From positions 1-51,421 of the forward strand of contig JADGCL010000015.1 in NCBI GenBank assembly GCA_015229005.1: DNA of 51,421 nucleotides. The letters are read 5' to 3'. Positions 18,553 through 26,724 of the stretch are shown here, piece after piece (position 1 is the stretch's first letter; the number at the start of each line of letters is the position of its first letter). Position numbers and translations under genes: made by a program. This DNA is from Magnetococcales bacterium (lineage in GTDB: Bacteria > Pseudomonadota > Magnetococcia > Magnetococcales > JADGCL01). The notes under the pieces were generated by a model. That model saw only the letters and a list, made by a program, of their open reading frames with translations. It was not told where the DNA came from and did not search any database.

Positions 18553-18584
18553 CCCCTCCTCTTTCCTTGTGGAGAGAGGAGGGG
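18553..18584 (+). promoter_or_regulatory. 14-bp hairpin overlapping the gspC ribosome-binding region
   Basis: Bases 18553-18566 (CCCCTCCTCTTTCC) pair with 18571-18584 (GGAGAGAGGAGGGG) around a TTGT loop, with one T-G wobble in 14 pairs. The 3' arm contains AGGAGG (18577-18582), the only good Shine-Dalgarno sequence ahead of gspC. No T-run follows, so it is a poor intrinsic terminator. Formed in RNA, the hairpin would hide the gspC ribosome site. That suggests translational damping between the abundant surface proteins and the secretion genes, or coupling to ribosomes leaving the upstream stop at 18519-18521. The structure is seen in the sequence; the role is inferred. Confidence 0.55.
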
Positions 18585-19490
18585 GTGCTCCCTCCCTTGA
18601 GCCCACTCTCCGATCTTCCCACCTGGAATCGTCGTTCGGTACGCTTGCTGCCGTTCCTTTTGGCTGTCGTGCTGGGTTTGGTGATGGCCCGGACGACATG
18701 GGTCCTGGTTGCCGGCGATAAGGTCGGTGCCAGGAAGGTACCGTCTTCTGCTGCCGCTGGGGAACGGGTTGGCACTCCCCCTGTTCTTGGCGAGACCTTG
18801 CGTGTTCTTCAAACGTTCAATCCCTGGGAGACGCTTCCTCCGAAAGAGGGGCAGCCGGTCAAGTCCGAGAAACCGGCTGAGGTGGCGGTGGCTTCACGTC
18901 TTGAGTTGGAACTTATTGGCACGATGATCCTGCCGGGGGATGATTCCTGGGCGGTACTCGTGCGACGTGGGGCTTCCGGGGAGCAGTTGGCGTTAAGGAA
19001 GTGGGGAGAGGTCGATGGAGCCATCCTTGAGCGGATCGAGCGGGAGGCGGTTTATTTTCGAAACGGGGGGCAACTGGAAGAGATCAGGATGAAGATTCAT
19101 CCCGAGGCGAAGGGAGGCGGTTCCAAGTCGGGTTCCGGCACGCAAACTGCGAGCGACGGTTCCGGGTCGACTCCCACCTTGCTGTCTCGCGAGCGTTATC
19201 AGCGGATGTTACAAAAGGGGCGGGCGGTTTTGGCCGGGGTTGATGTATCGCCGTTTCGTCAGGGTGGACAGCTTGCCGGGTACCAGTTGAAGTTTCGTGA
19301 GGGTTCTTCGGAACTTCAAGTGCTGGGGTTGAGCAATGGCGATGTCATTCAGGAATTGGACGGAATTCCGGTGACCGACACCCAACGCCTCATGCCGTTG
19401 GCCGAGACCTTGGAGAAAAAGGATGGGTTTGCCATCAAGCTTCTTCGCAATGGTCAGGCAAGGATCATCGACATCCGGATCAAGAATTAG
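18585..19490 (+). CDS. gspC: Type II secretion inner-membrane protein GspC (PDZ type)
   Basis: GspC links the inner-membrane platform to the secretin. This protein (about 301 aa from GTG 18585) has a short cytoplasmic start and one membrane segment, LLPFLLAVVLGLVMA. A periplasmic homology region follows with strands like 'LELIGTMILPGDDSWAVL', then a Ser/Gly-rich linker (SKSGSGTQTASDGSGS) and a C-terminal PDZ domain ('LGLSNGDVIQELDGIPVTD'). That is the standard GspC order and length. The start is uncertain: TTG 18567, GTG 18585 and TTG 18597 are all in frame and the AGGAGG lies at 18577-18582, so 18597 is a real alternative. The stop is 13 bases before gspD. Together with gspDEF downstream the identification is firm, although overall sequence conservation in this family is low. 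Confidence 0.85.
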   Translation: MLPPLSPLSDLPTWNRRSVRLLPFLLAVVLGLVMARTTWVLVAGDKVGARKVPSSAAAGERVGTPPVLGETLRVLQTFNPWETLPPKEGQPVKSEKPAEVAVASRLELELIGTMILPGDDSWAVLVRRGASGEQLALRKWGEVDGAILERIEREAVYFRNGGQLEEIRMKIHPEAKGGGSKSGSGTQTASDGSGSTPTLLSRERYQRMLQKGRAVLAGVDVSPFRQGGQLAGYQLKFREGSSELQVLGLSNGDVIQELDGIPVTDTQRLMPLAETLEKKDGFAIKLLRNGQARIIDIRIKN

Positions 19491-19503
19491 CGGTGCTGAC
19501 CCT

Positions 19504-21714
19504 ATGAGGGCTGAGCGGACGGTATACGGACGGGAGTGGTGGTTGTTGCGGAAGGGTTTGCTTGCCGTGCTGCTCTTCTCGGCTTTGGTCGGTCCCGCTG
19601 TTTTTGCCCCGTTACGGGCGGAGACGGGCCTGGTTCAGCCCGGTCAGCTTGTCACTATGGATTTCCAGAATGTCGAGCTGGATAAAGTCATTCAATTTGT
19701 AGCCGAGATGACTGGCAGGAATTATGTTGTGAGTGATAAAGTCAAGGGCAAGGTGTCTGTTATTACACCGACCCCTGTTTCGGTGGATGAGGCGGTTCGC
19801 ATATTCGAGTCGATTTTGAGTGTTTCCGAGTTTTCCATTGTCGAGAGTGACGGTGCTTTCAAGATCGTCCCTTCCGCAGTGGCCAAGGGGGAGGGGACCC
19901 CGACGGTGATGGAGGCTGAAAGCGGTCTTCATGAGGGTGAGACCGTCATGAGTCAGTTGATTCGCCTGAAGAATGTTGACTCGAACACCATGGTGGCGAC
20001 CGTCAAGCCTTTGATGCACAATTGGGGGTTTCTGGCGGCGTTTCAACCGACAAATTCCATCATCGTGACCGATACTGCGGCCACGGTCTCCAAGGTGGTC
20101 GAGCTGATGTTGGCGATGGATCTGCCGCCCGACATGGCCGAGCGGCGGGTGATACCGCTTACGAGCGCGACGGCCTCGAAGATTGAAAAACTTGTCAATT
20201 CCGCCTATGCCGATTTCAACGCCCAGGCCTATAAGGGGCAGCCCAAGGTTCAGGTGTTTTCCGATGTTGTCAACAACACCTTGTTGCTGGTCGCGCCGGT
20301 GGAGAGAGTTCGTGAAGTTGAGGGGCTGATCCGTGATCTTGACCGGCGCGGGGCCCAGGATGTCGGCAGTCTGCATTTGTATTATCCCAAGAACGGCAAT
20401 GCTGAATCGATGGCCAAGGTGTTGACGGATCTGATCACGAAATCGAAACTGGGTAAATCGGAGGATGCACCGTTCAGCCTGTTGCGGGAGGTGAGCATCG
20501 TTGGAGAAAAGGAGAGCAATACCCTGGTGGTGGCGGCGACTCCGGACGACTATCGGATCCTGCTGCCGGTGATCGAGGGGTTGGATATGCGTCGCTTGCA
20601 GGTTTATGTCGAGGCCCTGATCATCGAGGTGACGGCCCAGAGGGCCGTGGATTTTGGGGTTGAGTGGGGATTTGCCAATCCACCCCGGGAGGGGTCGCGG
20701 GCGACGCAAGGGTATGGTGGGGTGGGCTTTGGGAGTTTGTCGAATCCCCTGGGTGTGACCAAGGGGTTGGCCATGGGGTTGATGCGCGGAGGTACCCTTG
20801 TGGAAGGCAAGGTCGTGCCGAATCTGGCTGCCCTGGTGCGGGCGATGGCCAGTGATACCGATGTCAACATCCTGGCCACCCCGAATCTTCTGACCCTGGA
20901 CAACAAGGAAGCGCAGATCATCGTTGGCCAGAATGTTCCCGTCCAGACCGGTACCACCACGGCCCAGACCACGACGACGACGATCGAGCGGCGGGATGTG
21001 GGACTCACGCTCAAGGTGACGCCGCGGGTGATGGAGGAGGGTTGGATCCGGATGGATATCTATCAGGAGCAGTCCAGCCTGACCGACAGCATCACCATCG
21101 GCAATAACGAGAAGGCGGTGGTGACCAACAAGCGTTCGATTCAGACGACGGCGACCTTGAAAAGCGGCGAGATGGTGGTGTTGGGGGGGCTGATCCAGGA
21201 GAACGCCAGTGAGCAGGTGCAGCAGGTGCCCTGTCTGGGAGGAGTGACGGGTCTTGGCGAGCTTTTCAAGAATACAAGTCGCAGCAAGGGGAAGAGCAAC
21301 TTGATGGTTTTTATTCGTCCAGTGATCATCAATACTTATGCTGACCTTCTTGATACGACACGCAAGAAATTCGAGTTGATTGATGCTCAGTGGGGTCGAA
21401 AATCTTCAACGGGCTCGAGGGTATTGCCGACCTTGCGTCTTGATGGTTCGCTTCGACCGTTGGGTGATGATGCCGTCCCGGTGGTGGAGAGGCCCACTGG
21501 GATCGAAGAGTCACCTCTTGGTGGGGGGGAGCCGGGTTCAGCAACAGGGATGCCGGAGGTGTCGGTTCCATTGCCTGCGGATTTACAGGACGGAGGTGTT
21601 GGTTCTTCTGGGGCGATTCAGAATTCGTCCGGGACTGGGGATTCTTTTTCAGGTTCGCGTGGGGCCGGCCTGCCTGAGGTCGGGGGTTCTGGGCCAGTCC
21701 CGTCCTCTCCCTGA
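19504..21714 (+). CDS. gspD: Type II secretion outer-membrane secretin GspD
   Basis: 736 residues from ATG 19504; a longer reading frame from 19423 overlaps gspC and is unlikely. A signal peptide ends near APLRAE. The N0 domain follows ('MDFQNVELDKVIQFVAEMTGRNYVV'-like, about 45-120). N1-N3 ring domains come next, with 'RLKNVDSNTMVATVKPLM', 'IPLTSATASKIEKLVNSAY' and 'LYYPKNGNAESMAKVL'. The secretin beta-barrel domain runs from about 370 to 610: VYVEALIIEVTA, LATPNLLTLDNKEAQI and VPVQTG, then the conserved 'SGEMVVLGGLIQ' and 'LMVFIRPVII'. The last 95 residues are a Ser/Gly/Pro-rich tail with no recognisable domain, where a pilotin could bind in other systems. It forms the outer-membrane channel for folded substrates such as the three exported proteins upstream. 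Confidence 0.95.
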   Translation: MRAERTVYGREWWLLRKGLLAVLLFSALVGPAVFAPLRAETGLVQPGQLVTMDFQNVELDKVIQFVAEMTGRNYVVSDKVKGKVSVITPTPVSVDEAVRIFESILSVSEFSIVESDGAFKIVPSAVAKGEGTPTVMEAESGLHEGETVMSQLIRLKNVDSNTMVATVKPLMHNWGFLAAFQPTNSIIVTDTAATVSKVVELMLAMDLPPDMAERRVIPLTSATASKIEKLVNSAYADFNAQAYKGQPKVQVFSDVVNNTLLLVAPVERVREVEGLIRDLDRRGAQDVGSLHLYYPKNGNAESMAKVLTDLITKSKLGKSEDAPFSLLREVSIVGEKESNTLVVAATPDDYRILLPVIEGLDMRRLQVYVEALIIEVTAQRAVDFGVEWGFANPPREGSRATQGYGGVGFGSLSNPLGVTKGLAMGLMRGGTLVEGKVVPNLAALVRAMASDTDVNILATPNLLTLDNKEAQIIVGQNVPVQTGTTTAQTTTTTIERRDVGLTLKVTPRVMEEGWIRMDIYQEQSSLTDSITIGNNEKAVVTNKRSIQTTATLKSGEMVVLGGLIQENASEQVQQVPCLGGVTGLGELFKNTSRSKGKSNLMVFIRPVIINTYADLLDTTRKKFELIDAQWGRKSSTGSRVLPTLRLDGSLRPLGDDAVPVVERPTGIEESPLGGGEPGSATGMPEVSVPLPADLQDGGVGSSGAIQNSSGTGDSFSGSRGAGLPEVGGSGPVPSSP

Positions 21715-21735
21715 GGCTGGCGGCGGGGTTTGACG

Positions 21736-23256
21736 ATGGCGGCTTTACCCGAGGAACGGCCCGAGGAGCTGCTGGATGAGACGATTGCCCGGCTGGTTCC
21801 CTATGCACTGGCCAGGCGTGGAAATTTCCTTCCATTTCGCTCTGTCGAAGGGGTGATCGAGGTTCTTGTCACGGATCGGACGGATCCGTTTGCGTTGGAT
21901 GAGTTTCGTCTGGAGGCCGAGGCCCCGATTCGTCCCGTTTCCGTGGATCAGGGGCGTTTTCTGGCGGCCTTGCGGCGGGCGCATCAGTCCGGCGACGCGG
22001 TGGTCGAAACTCTGCTCGAAGATCTTTCGTTGCACTCTCTGGCGAGTCAACTGGCCCAGAAGCCCGACCTCCTCGAATCCGAGGACGACGCCCCTATCAT
22101 TCAGCTGGTCAATTCCCTGATTGTTCAAGCGATACGCGATCGGGCCTCGGACATTCACATCGAGCCTTTCGAGAACGATATCGCCGTTCGCTTCCGGGTG
22201 GATGGGATGCTGCATGTCGTTCTGAAGCCGCCGAAGCCCGTGCAGGCGCCGCTCATGTCGCGCATCAAGGTGATGGCCGGGTTGAACATTGCCGAGAAGC
22301 GCCTGCCGCAGGACGGGGCGATGCGGGTTCAGGTGGCGCGCAAGGAGGTGGATGTGCGGGTGTCGGTGCTGCCCTCCAACCACGGGGAGCGTCTGGTATT
22401 GCGTTTGTTGGACAAGGATTCGAGCATCACGGGTCTTTCCGAGTTGGGTTTGACGGCGAACCAGGTGTCCTGGTTGCGGGAGCGGATCACGGCGAGCCAT
22501 GGCATTCTTCTGGTGACGGGTCCCACCGGGAGCGGCAAGAGTACGACTCTTTACGCGGTGTTGACGGCGATCAACACCCCGGAAAAAAATATCATCACCA
22601 TCGAGGATCCGATCGAATATTCGCTTGAGGGGGTTGGGCAGATTCAGGTTGCGCCGAAGATCGGTCTCACCTTTGCGAGCGGGTTGAGGTCGATATTGCG
22701 GCAGGATCCGGATGTCATCATGGTGGGGGAGATCCGCGATCAGCCGACGGCGGAGATTGCGATTCAGGCGAGTTTGACGGGTCATCTCGTTTTTTCGACC
22801 CTGCACACCAACGACAGCGTTGGAGCGGTGACGCGCTTGGTGGACATGGGGATCGAGCCGTTTCTGGTGGGTTCTTCGCTGGAGGGGGTTGTGGCGCAGC
22901 GGTTGGTCAGGCGACTCTGCGTTACGTGTCGGGAGTCCTACAAGCCCCCGGTCGAGTGGGTGGAGCGGTACGGGTTTGGGCGGGCGACGGGTGAGGTAGG
23001 GCTGCTCTATCGTCCCCGGGGGTGCGCGGATTGCCTGGGCAGCGGCTATCGGGGGCGAACGGCCTTGTTCGAGATGTTGGCGATGAGCGACGCGATTCGG
23101 GATCTGGTCGTGCGGCGGGCCCCGGACCATGAATTGCGGCGTGTGGCCCAGGGCGAGGGTATGGTGCCGCTGGCACGATCAGGAATGGCCAAGGTGGAGG
23201 CCGGGGTGACCAGTCTGGAGGAGGTGTTGCGCGTGACCCAGGAACGGGGCGGCTGA
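21736..23256 (+). CDS. gspE: Type II secretion ATPase GspE
   Basis: 506 residues from ATG 21736; a TTG at 21730 is in frame, but the GGCGGGG upstream fits the ATG better. The N-terminal GspE_N domain (1-110) docks to GspL in known systems. The C-terminal motor contains Walker A GPTGSGKSTT (about 262-271, Lys268), 'ITIEDPIEY' (Asp box), Walker B 'DPDVIMVGEIRD' and the His box 'TGHLVFSTLHTND'. A four-cysteine zinc motif follows (CVTC ... CADC), which marks GspE/PilB rather than PilT proteins. Its placement between gspD and gspF assigns it to secretion rather than pili. It starts 21 bases after gspD ends and is followed by gspF after 6 bases, so it is translated as part of one operon. Confidence 0.95.
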   Translation: MAALPEERPEELLDETIARLVPYALARRGNFLPFRSVEGVIEVLVTDRTDPFALDEFRLEAEAPIRPVSVDQGRFLAALRRAHQSGDAVVETLLEDLSLHSLASQLAQKPDLLESEDDAPIIQLVNSLIVQAIRDRASDIHIEPFENDIAVRFRVDGMLHVVLKPPKPVQAPLMSRIKVMAGLNIAEKRLPQDGAMRVQVARKEVDVRVSVLPSNHGERLVLRLLDKDSSITGLSELGLTANQVSWLRERITASHGILLVTGPTGSGKSTTLYAVLTAINTPEKNIITIEDPIEYSLEGVGQIQVAPKIGLTFASGLRSILRQDPDVIMVGEIRDQPTAEIAIQASLTGHLVFSTLHTNDSVGAVTRLVDMGIEPFLVGSSLEGVVAQRLVRRLCVTCRESYKPPVEWVERYGFGRATGEVGLLYRPRGCADCLGSGYRGRTALFEMLAMSDAIRDLVVRRAPDHELRRVAQGEGMVPLARSGMAKVEAGVTSLEEVLRVTQERGG

Positions 23257-23262
23257 GGCTCC

Positions 23263-24501
23263 ATGGCGGTCTTCCGGTACCAGGGGATTCAGGTTCGGGG
23301 GGGAGGGTCGGTCGTCGGGGTCCTCGACGCCGAATCGGAGCGGGAGGCGCGGAGGCTCCTCAAGGAGCAGGGGCTCTATCCGACCTCGTTGGACCGTTTG
23401 GAAGGGGAGGAGGCGAGGCGCAAGGGAGGGACTCCGGGCTTTCGTCGATTTTTTTCCGGGAGATATGTTCCTCCCATCCGTGAGCGGATCGTCTTTACGC
23501 GGCAGATGGCGGCGCTTCTGGCCGCCGGATTTCCGGTGATCGAGACACTGAAGGGGGTCGAGGAGCAGATTGAGGCGGGTCCCTTCCGGACGGTGATCAC
23601 GCGGATCCGCAATGATGTGGGAGAGGGGCAGTCGCTCTCCGAGGCGATGGGAAGGTTTCCGCGCATTTTCCCGCCGGTGACCACCAGTCTGGTGCGGGCC
23701 GGGGAGCAGGGGGGGGCGCTCGATGTCGTTTTCGAGCGTCTGGCCCGGGTGATGGAGCAGCAGCGCCGGGTCCAGGGCCGGTTGATCAGTGCCCTGATCT
23801 ATCCGGCGATCATGGCCACCGTTGGGGGGCTGATTCTGGTGTTCATGATGTCGGTCGTGGTTCCCCGGGTGGTGGTGGTGTTTGCCGACTCGCACCAGTC
23901 GCTTCCCTGGATCACCCGCTCTTTGCTGGCGCTCAGCCGGTTTATCCGGGAGTGGGGCGTGTTGGCCCTGTTGGGATTTCTGACGGGGATGGGGGGCTTT
24001 CTCTATTGGGCGCGTTCTTCCTCGGGGCGACCGCAGGTGGAGAGGGTGCTTCTCCGGTTGCCGGTTCTGGGTTCCTTTTTGCTTCACGTCCTTGCCCTCC
24101 GGGTCTGTCAGCTCATGGGGTTGCTTCTCACGAGCGGTGTCCCCATCATCGCCAGTCTCAAGGTGACGGCGGAGGCGACGGGGTTCGTGATTGTTCGTGA
24201 GGACCTATTGCGGACGGCCCGGGCGGTCGAGCAGGGGGACTCCCTGGCGGCGGGTTTGGCTCAGAGCGGGCGGTTTCCGCTCCTGGCATTGCGAATGATC
24301 CAGGCTGGGGAGCGGGCGGGCAATCTCGAAGAGATGTTGGATCGGGTGGCGGGCCTCTATCAGGAGGAGATCGAGCGCCTCAGCGAGCGGGTGATGCACC
24401 TTGTGGAGCCGGTGATCATCCTGACGATGGGGGTTGTGGTCGCCTATGTGGTGGTTGCCGTGCTGCTGCCGATCTTCGAGATGAATCAGTTGATCCGTTG
24501 A
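23263..24501 (+). CDS. gspF: Type II secretion inner-membrane platform protein GspF
   Basis: 412 residues from ATG 23263, 6 bases after gspE. The N-terminus (MAVFRYQGIQVRGG) is the usual GspF start. It has two T2SSF domains, each beginning with a 'FTRQMAALLAAGFPVIETL' or 'CQLMGLLLTSGVPIIASL' type helix and containing 'VRAGEQGGALDVVFERLA' or 'IQAGERAGNLEEMLDRVA'. Three membrane helices are visible near 170-195, 225-245 and 380-400, the last followed by 'LLPIFEMNQLI', the classic GspF end. It anchors the GspE motor and the pseudopilus assembly site. The pseudopilin genes (gspG-K) and gspLM are not in this window and must be encoded elsewhere. Confidence 0.95.
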   Translation: MAVFRYQGIQVRGGGSVVGVLDAESEREARRLLKEQGLYPTSLDRLEGEEARRKGGTPGFRRFFSGRYVPPIRERIVFTRQMAALLAAGFPVIETLKGVEEQIEAGPFRTVITRIRNDVGEGQSLSEAMGRFPRIFPPVTTSLVRAGEQGGALDVVFERLARVMEQQRRVQGRLISALIYPAIMATVGGLILVFMMSVVVPRVVVVFADSHQSLPWITRSLLALSRFIREWGVLALLGFLTGMGGFLYWARSSSGRPQVERVLLRLPVLGSFLLHVLALRVCQLMGLLLTSGVPIIASLKVTAEATGFVIVREDLLRTARAVEQGDSLAAGLAQSGRFPLLALRMIQAGERAGNLEEMLDRVAGLYQEEIERLSERVMHLVEPVIILTMGVVVAYVVVAVLLPIFEMNQLIR

Positions 24502-24503
24502 TC

Positions 24504-25496
24504 ATGGGTACTGCTCCCCGGTGTTCCCTGTCCTTGCGGCTTTTTTCTCTTCCCTCCCGGCGTTCCGCACGTTTTTGGTGTTGTCTCCTTCTTCTTCTGC
24601 TGATGTCGGCGCCCGGAGGGGCAGGCGAAGGTTGGGCCCTCCCGAACCTCATGGCTCCCGAGGCAATTTTTGCCTATGCGGAACGTCTGGAGGCGGAAAA
24701 AGATGACAGTCGGGCGGCAACGGAATACGGCCGGTACATAGCCGGGGCGGAAGGTGGGGAGGGGGGAGAGTACCCGCGGTTGGCGGAGGCGATGTACCGA
24801 TTTGCGGTCACCCTGGCGAAGGCGGGGGAGACCGACCGGGCGTTACTGGCCTTTTCGCGTCTGGGGGAGCGCTTTCCCGAGAGCGAATGGATCGACCGGG
24901 CGTTGCTGCGTCTGGGAGAGGTCTACGAGGGTGCGGGTGATCTGCCGGAGGCGGCGCAGCGCTATCAGGCCTTGGCTGCGCGGGGTTATGCGACGCGATT
25001 GGGGGCGCTTTCGCAGTTTCGTCTGGCGTGGATCCAGTGGCGTCAGGGTGAACCTGGGGCGGCACGGGAGACCTTGAAACGGGTTGACCATCCGGACTTT
25101 CGGGAGGGAGTATTTCGGTTCCGGGAGGGGTTGGGTGAATACGAAGAGGTGGTCGAGAAGGATCCCCGTGTGGCAGGCTGGCTTACGGCCGCTCTTCCGG
25201 GGGCAGGGCACCTCTATCTGGGGCGCCCCCGGGATGCGTTTTTTTCCTTTTTTGCCAATGGGTTATTGCTTGGTGGGGCCATACAGTCCTTTCGTGAGGG
25301 GGTCCCCACTCTGGGGGTGGCGTTGGGGTTGATCGAGGCGGGTTGGTATACGGGGAGCATCTTCAGCGCAGTGAGTCTGGCGCACCGGTACAATCGAGAG
25401 GCGAAGGAGGCGGTGATCGAGCGTCTGCGGCTCCGATTGCGACCGGCGACGGGGGTTGGCGGTGGGATACTTGAGCTTGGCGTGGATTTTGAATGA
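24504..25496 (+). CDS. TPR-repeat envelope protein with C-terminal membrane region
   Basis: 330 residues. I prefer ATG 24504, 2 bases after the gspF stop, over an overlapping TTG at 24498. The N-terminus has a basic stretch and a strong Leu-rich signal or anchor segment (CCLLLLLLMSAPGGAG). Residues 50-190 are tetratricopeptide-like helical pairs of the YbgF/BamD kind ('AMYRFAVTLAKAGETDRALLAFSRLGERFPESEW'-like). From about 215, 'TAALPGAGHLYLGRPRDAFF' matches the P-G-x-G-x-x-Y-x-G signature of small TM2/DUF5683-like membrane modules, followed by two hydrophobic stretches. It is tightly coupled to gspF, so an accessory role in secretion or envelope assembly is likely but unproven. The 195 bases after it separate it from the flagellin gene. 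Confidence 0.7.
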   Translation: MGTAPRCSLSLRLFSLPSRRSARFWCCLLLLLLMSAPGGAGEGWALPNLMAPEAIFAYAERLEAEKDDSRAATEYGRYIAGAEGGEGGEYPRLAEAMYRFAVTLAKAGETDRALLAFSRLGERFPESEWIDRALLRLGEVYEGAGDLPEAAQRYQALAARGYATRLGALSQFRLAWIQWRQGEPGAARETLKRVDHPDFREGVFRFREGLGEYEEVVEKDPRVAGWLTAALPGAGHLYLGRPRDAFFSFFANGLLLGGAIQSFREGVPTLGVALGLIEAGWYTGSIFSAVSLAHRYNREAKEAVIERLRLRLRPATGVGGGILELGVDFE

Positions 25497-25592
25497 CATG
25501 TTTCCAGTAGGTCGATTTTCCCGGGGCGCGGCCCTTGTTCCCGGACACGTTGACCCGCTGGCGGATTTTTCGAGAGGGGGCTCATTTTTTTC

Positions 25593-25620
25593 TCAAGTTT
25601 TTCTTCAGGAAGGTCGAAAA
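25593..25620 (+). promoter_or_regulatory. Sigma-28 (FliA)-like flagellin promoter
   Basis: TCAAGTTT at 25593-25600, 12 bases, then GTCGAAAA at 25613-25620. The enteric FliA consensus is TAAAGTTT - N11 - GCCGATAA, so 7 of 8 and 6 of 8 bases match with a spacer one base longer. It lies about 70 bases ahead of the flagellin start, in an AT-rich patch (runs of T at 25585-25605) unlike its surroundings. Late flagellar genes are normally under this sigma factor. The match is by eye; no other motility genes are in the window for comparison. Confidence 0.5.
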
Positions 25621-25691
25621 GGGGAGGTAAGGGAGGAAAAGAACCAAAAAAAACATCCCGAACCAAATGGCACTCGCAAAGGGAAAACGAC

Positions 25692-26492
25692 ATGGTTATC
25701 AGCATTCAGAGTTCCACGGCTCCCGGCACCATGAGCCGGACGGAACAGGCCACCAAGGCCGTTCAAGACACCTTCCGGAAGTTGGCCTCCGGTATCCGGG
25801 GCGAGCAGGGGAGTGGCAGCTCCTCGTTGCTGGCGATCGCTGACCGTTTCACCAGTCAGGTCCGCGGCATCAACCAGGCCCGGAGCAACGTCAACGATGG
25901 TGTTTCCATGGTTCAGGTGGCCGATTCGGGTCTTGAGGAGATCCAGTCGAGCTTCCAGAGGATCCGGGAGTTGGCGGTGCAGGGGGCGAACGGGGCCCTG
26001 AGCGATTCGGATCGACAGGCTCTTCAGGCCGAGGCCGAACAGCTGCAAGAACAAGTCGATTCCCTGGTCAAGGATACCGAGTTCAACGGCGTCTCTCTGT
26101 TGGCCGCGGGTCAGCCGGTCTCGCTCCAGACCGGTCCTGGGGAAGGGGACAGAACCGTCCTCCACTTCCAGGATTTTTCGAGCGCTTTCGCGGGGTTCGA
26201 CCTCTCGACCCAGGCAGGGGCCGAGGGAGCGGTCGCGGCATTGGACGGGAACCTGGAGATCGTTGGTCAGGCCCGGTCGCAGTTGGGGTCGGTGCAATCG
26301 AATCTCGCCGCACAGCTGGAGAGTCTGGGATCTTCGGTCGAGTCGCTCACGGCGCCAAGGTCTCGGATTCAGAGTTCCGATTTTGCAGGGGAGATTTCGG
26401 CGCTGGTCAGTGCCCGGGTCCGGGACAACGCCCTTATGGCCGTTCAGACCCAGGCCAACCAGGACCCCGCACGGGTCATGGGACTTCTCTAG
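25692..26492 (+). CDS. fliC: Flagellin, short type
   Basis: 266 residues from ATG 25692. The N-terminal D0/D1 domain is clear: 'ADRFTSQVRGINQARSNVND' followed by 'MVQVADSGLEEIQSSFQRIR' and 'ELAVQGANG'. The C-terminal D1/D0 shows 'LGSVQSNLAAQLESL', 'SRIQSSDFAGEISALVSARV' and ends 'ANQDPARVMGLL', close to the usual '...ANQ.P..vL.LL'. The central variable region is only about 80 residues, so outer D2/D3 domains are essentially absent, as in many alphaproteobacterial and magnetococcal flagellins. It is a monocistronic unit: sigma-28-like promoter upstream and hairpins at 26583-26640 downstream. The ribosome site is weak (AAAGGG about 9 bases upstream). No chaperone or cap gene is adjacent. Confidence 0.95.
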   Translation: MVISIQSSTAPGTMSRTEQATKAVQDTFRKLASGIRGEQGSGSSSLLAIADRFTSQVRGINQARSNVNDGVSMVQVADSGLEEIQSSFQRIRELAVQGANGALSDSDRQALQAEAEQLQEQVDSLVKDTEFNGVSLLAAGQPVSLQTGPGEGDRTVLHFQDFSSAFAGFDLSTQAGAEGAVAALDGNLEIVGQARSQLGSVQSNLAAQLESLGSSVESLTAPRSRIQSSDFAGEISALVSARVRDNALMAVQTQANQDPARVMGLL

Positions 26493-26582
26493 GAGGTATT
26501 CCCCGTGGGTTTGGGGTTACCTTTTCGCTCTTGAACGTCACTCGCATCGGCCCTGCCTTGCGCGGGCCGGTGGGATGGAGCT

Positions 26583-26640
26583 TTCGGGGGCTTCGCCCCC
26601 GAACTCCCCCACGAGAGGGGCTGCCCGATCCGCCCCTCTC
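26583..26640. terminator. Two hairpins between convergent fliC and mrp
   Basis: TTCGGGGGC (26583-26591) pairs perfectly with GCCCCCGAA (26595-26603) around TTC. A second stem, GAGAGGGGC (26613-26621) with GCCCCTCTC (26632-26640), follows and leads into a pyrimidine run on the plus strand (ACCTCTTTTCCTG). Lying between two convergent genes, they probably end both transcripts. The first stem resembles the GGGGGCTTCGCCCCC hairpins common between genes in GC-rich proteobacteria. Confidence 0.55.
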
Positions 26641-26724
26641 ACCTCTTTTCCTGTCCTTTCGAGAGTCTGCCGATTCCATCGGCGCAGGGATGCGCCGTCC
26701 CGATCTGTGCGTGCGCCGGCGGGG

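Noticed and set aside
25673-25690. Sigma-54 promoter (TGGCAC) just before fliC
   Set aside because: The -12 GC element is not at the required spacing, and a better sigma-28-like site is present at 25593.
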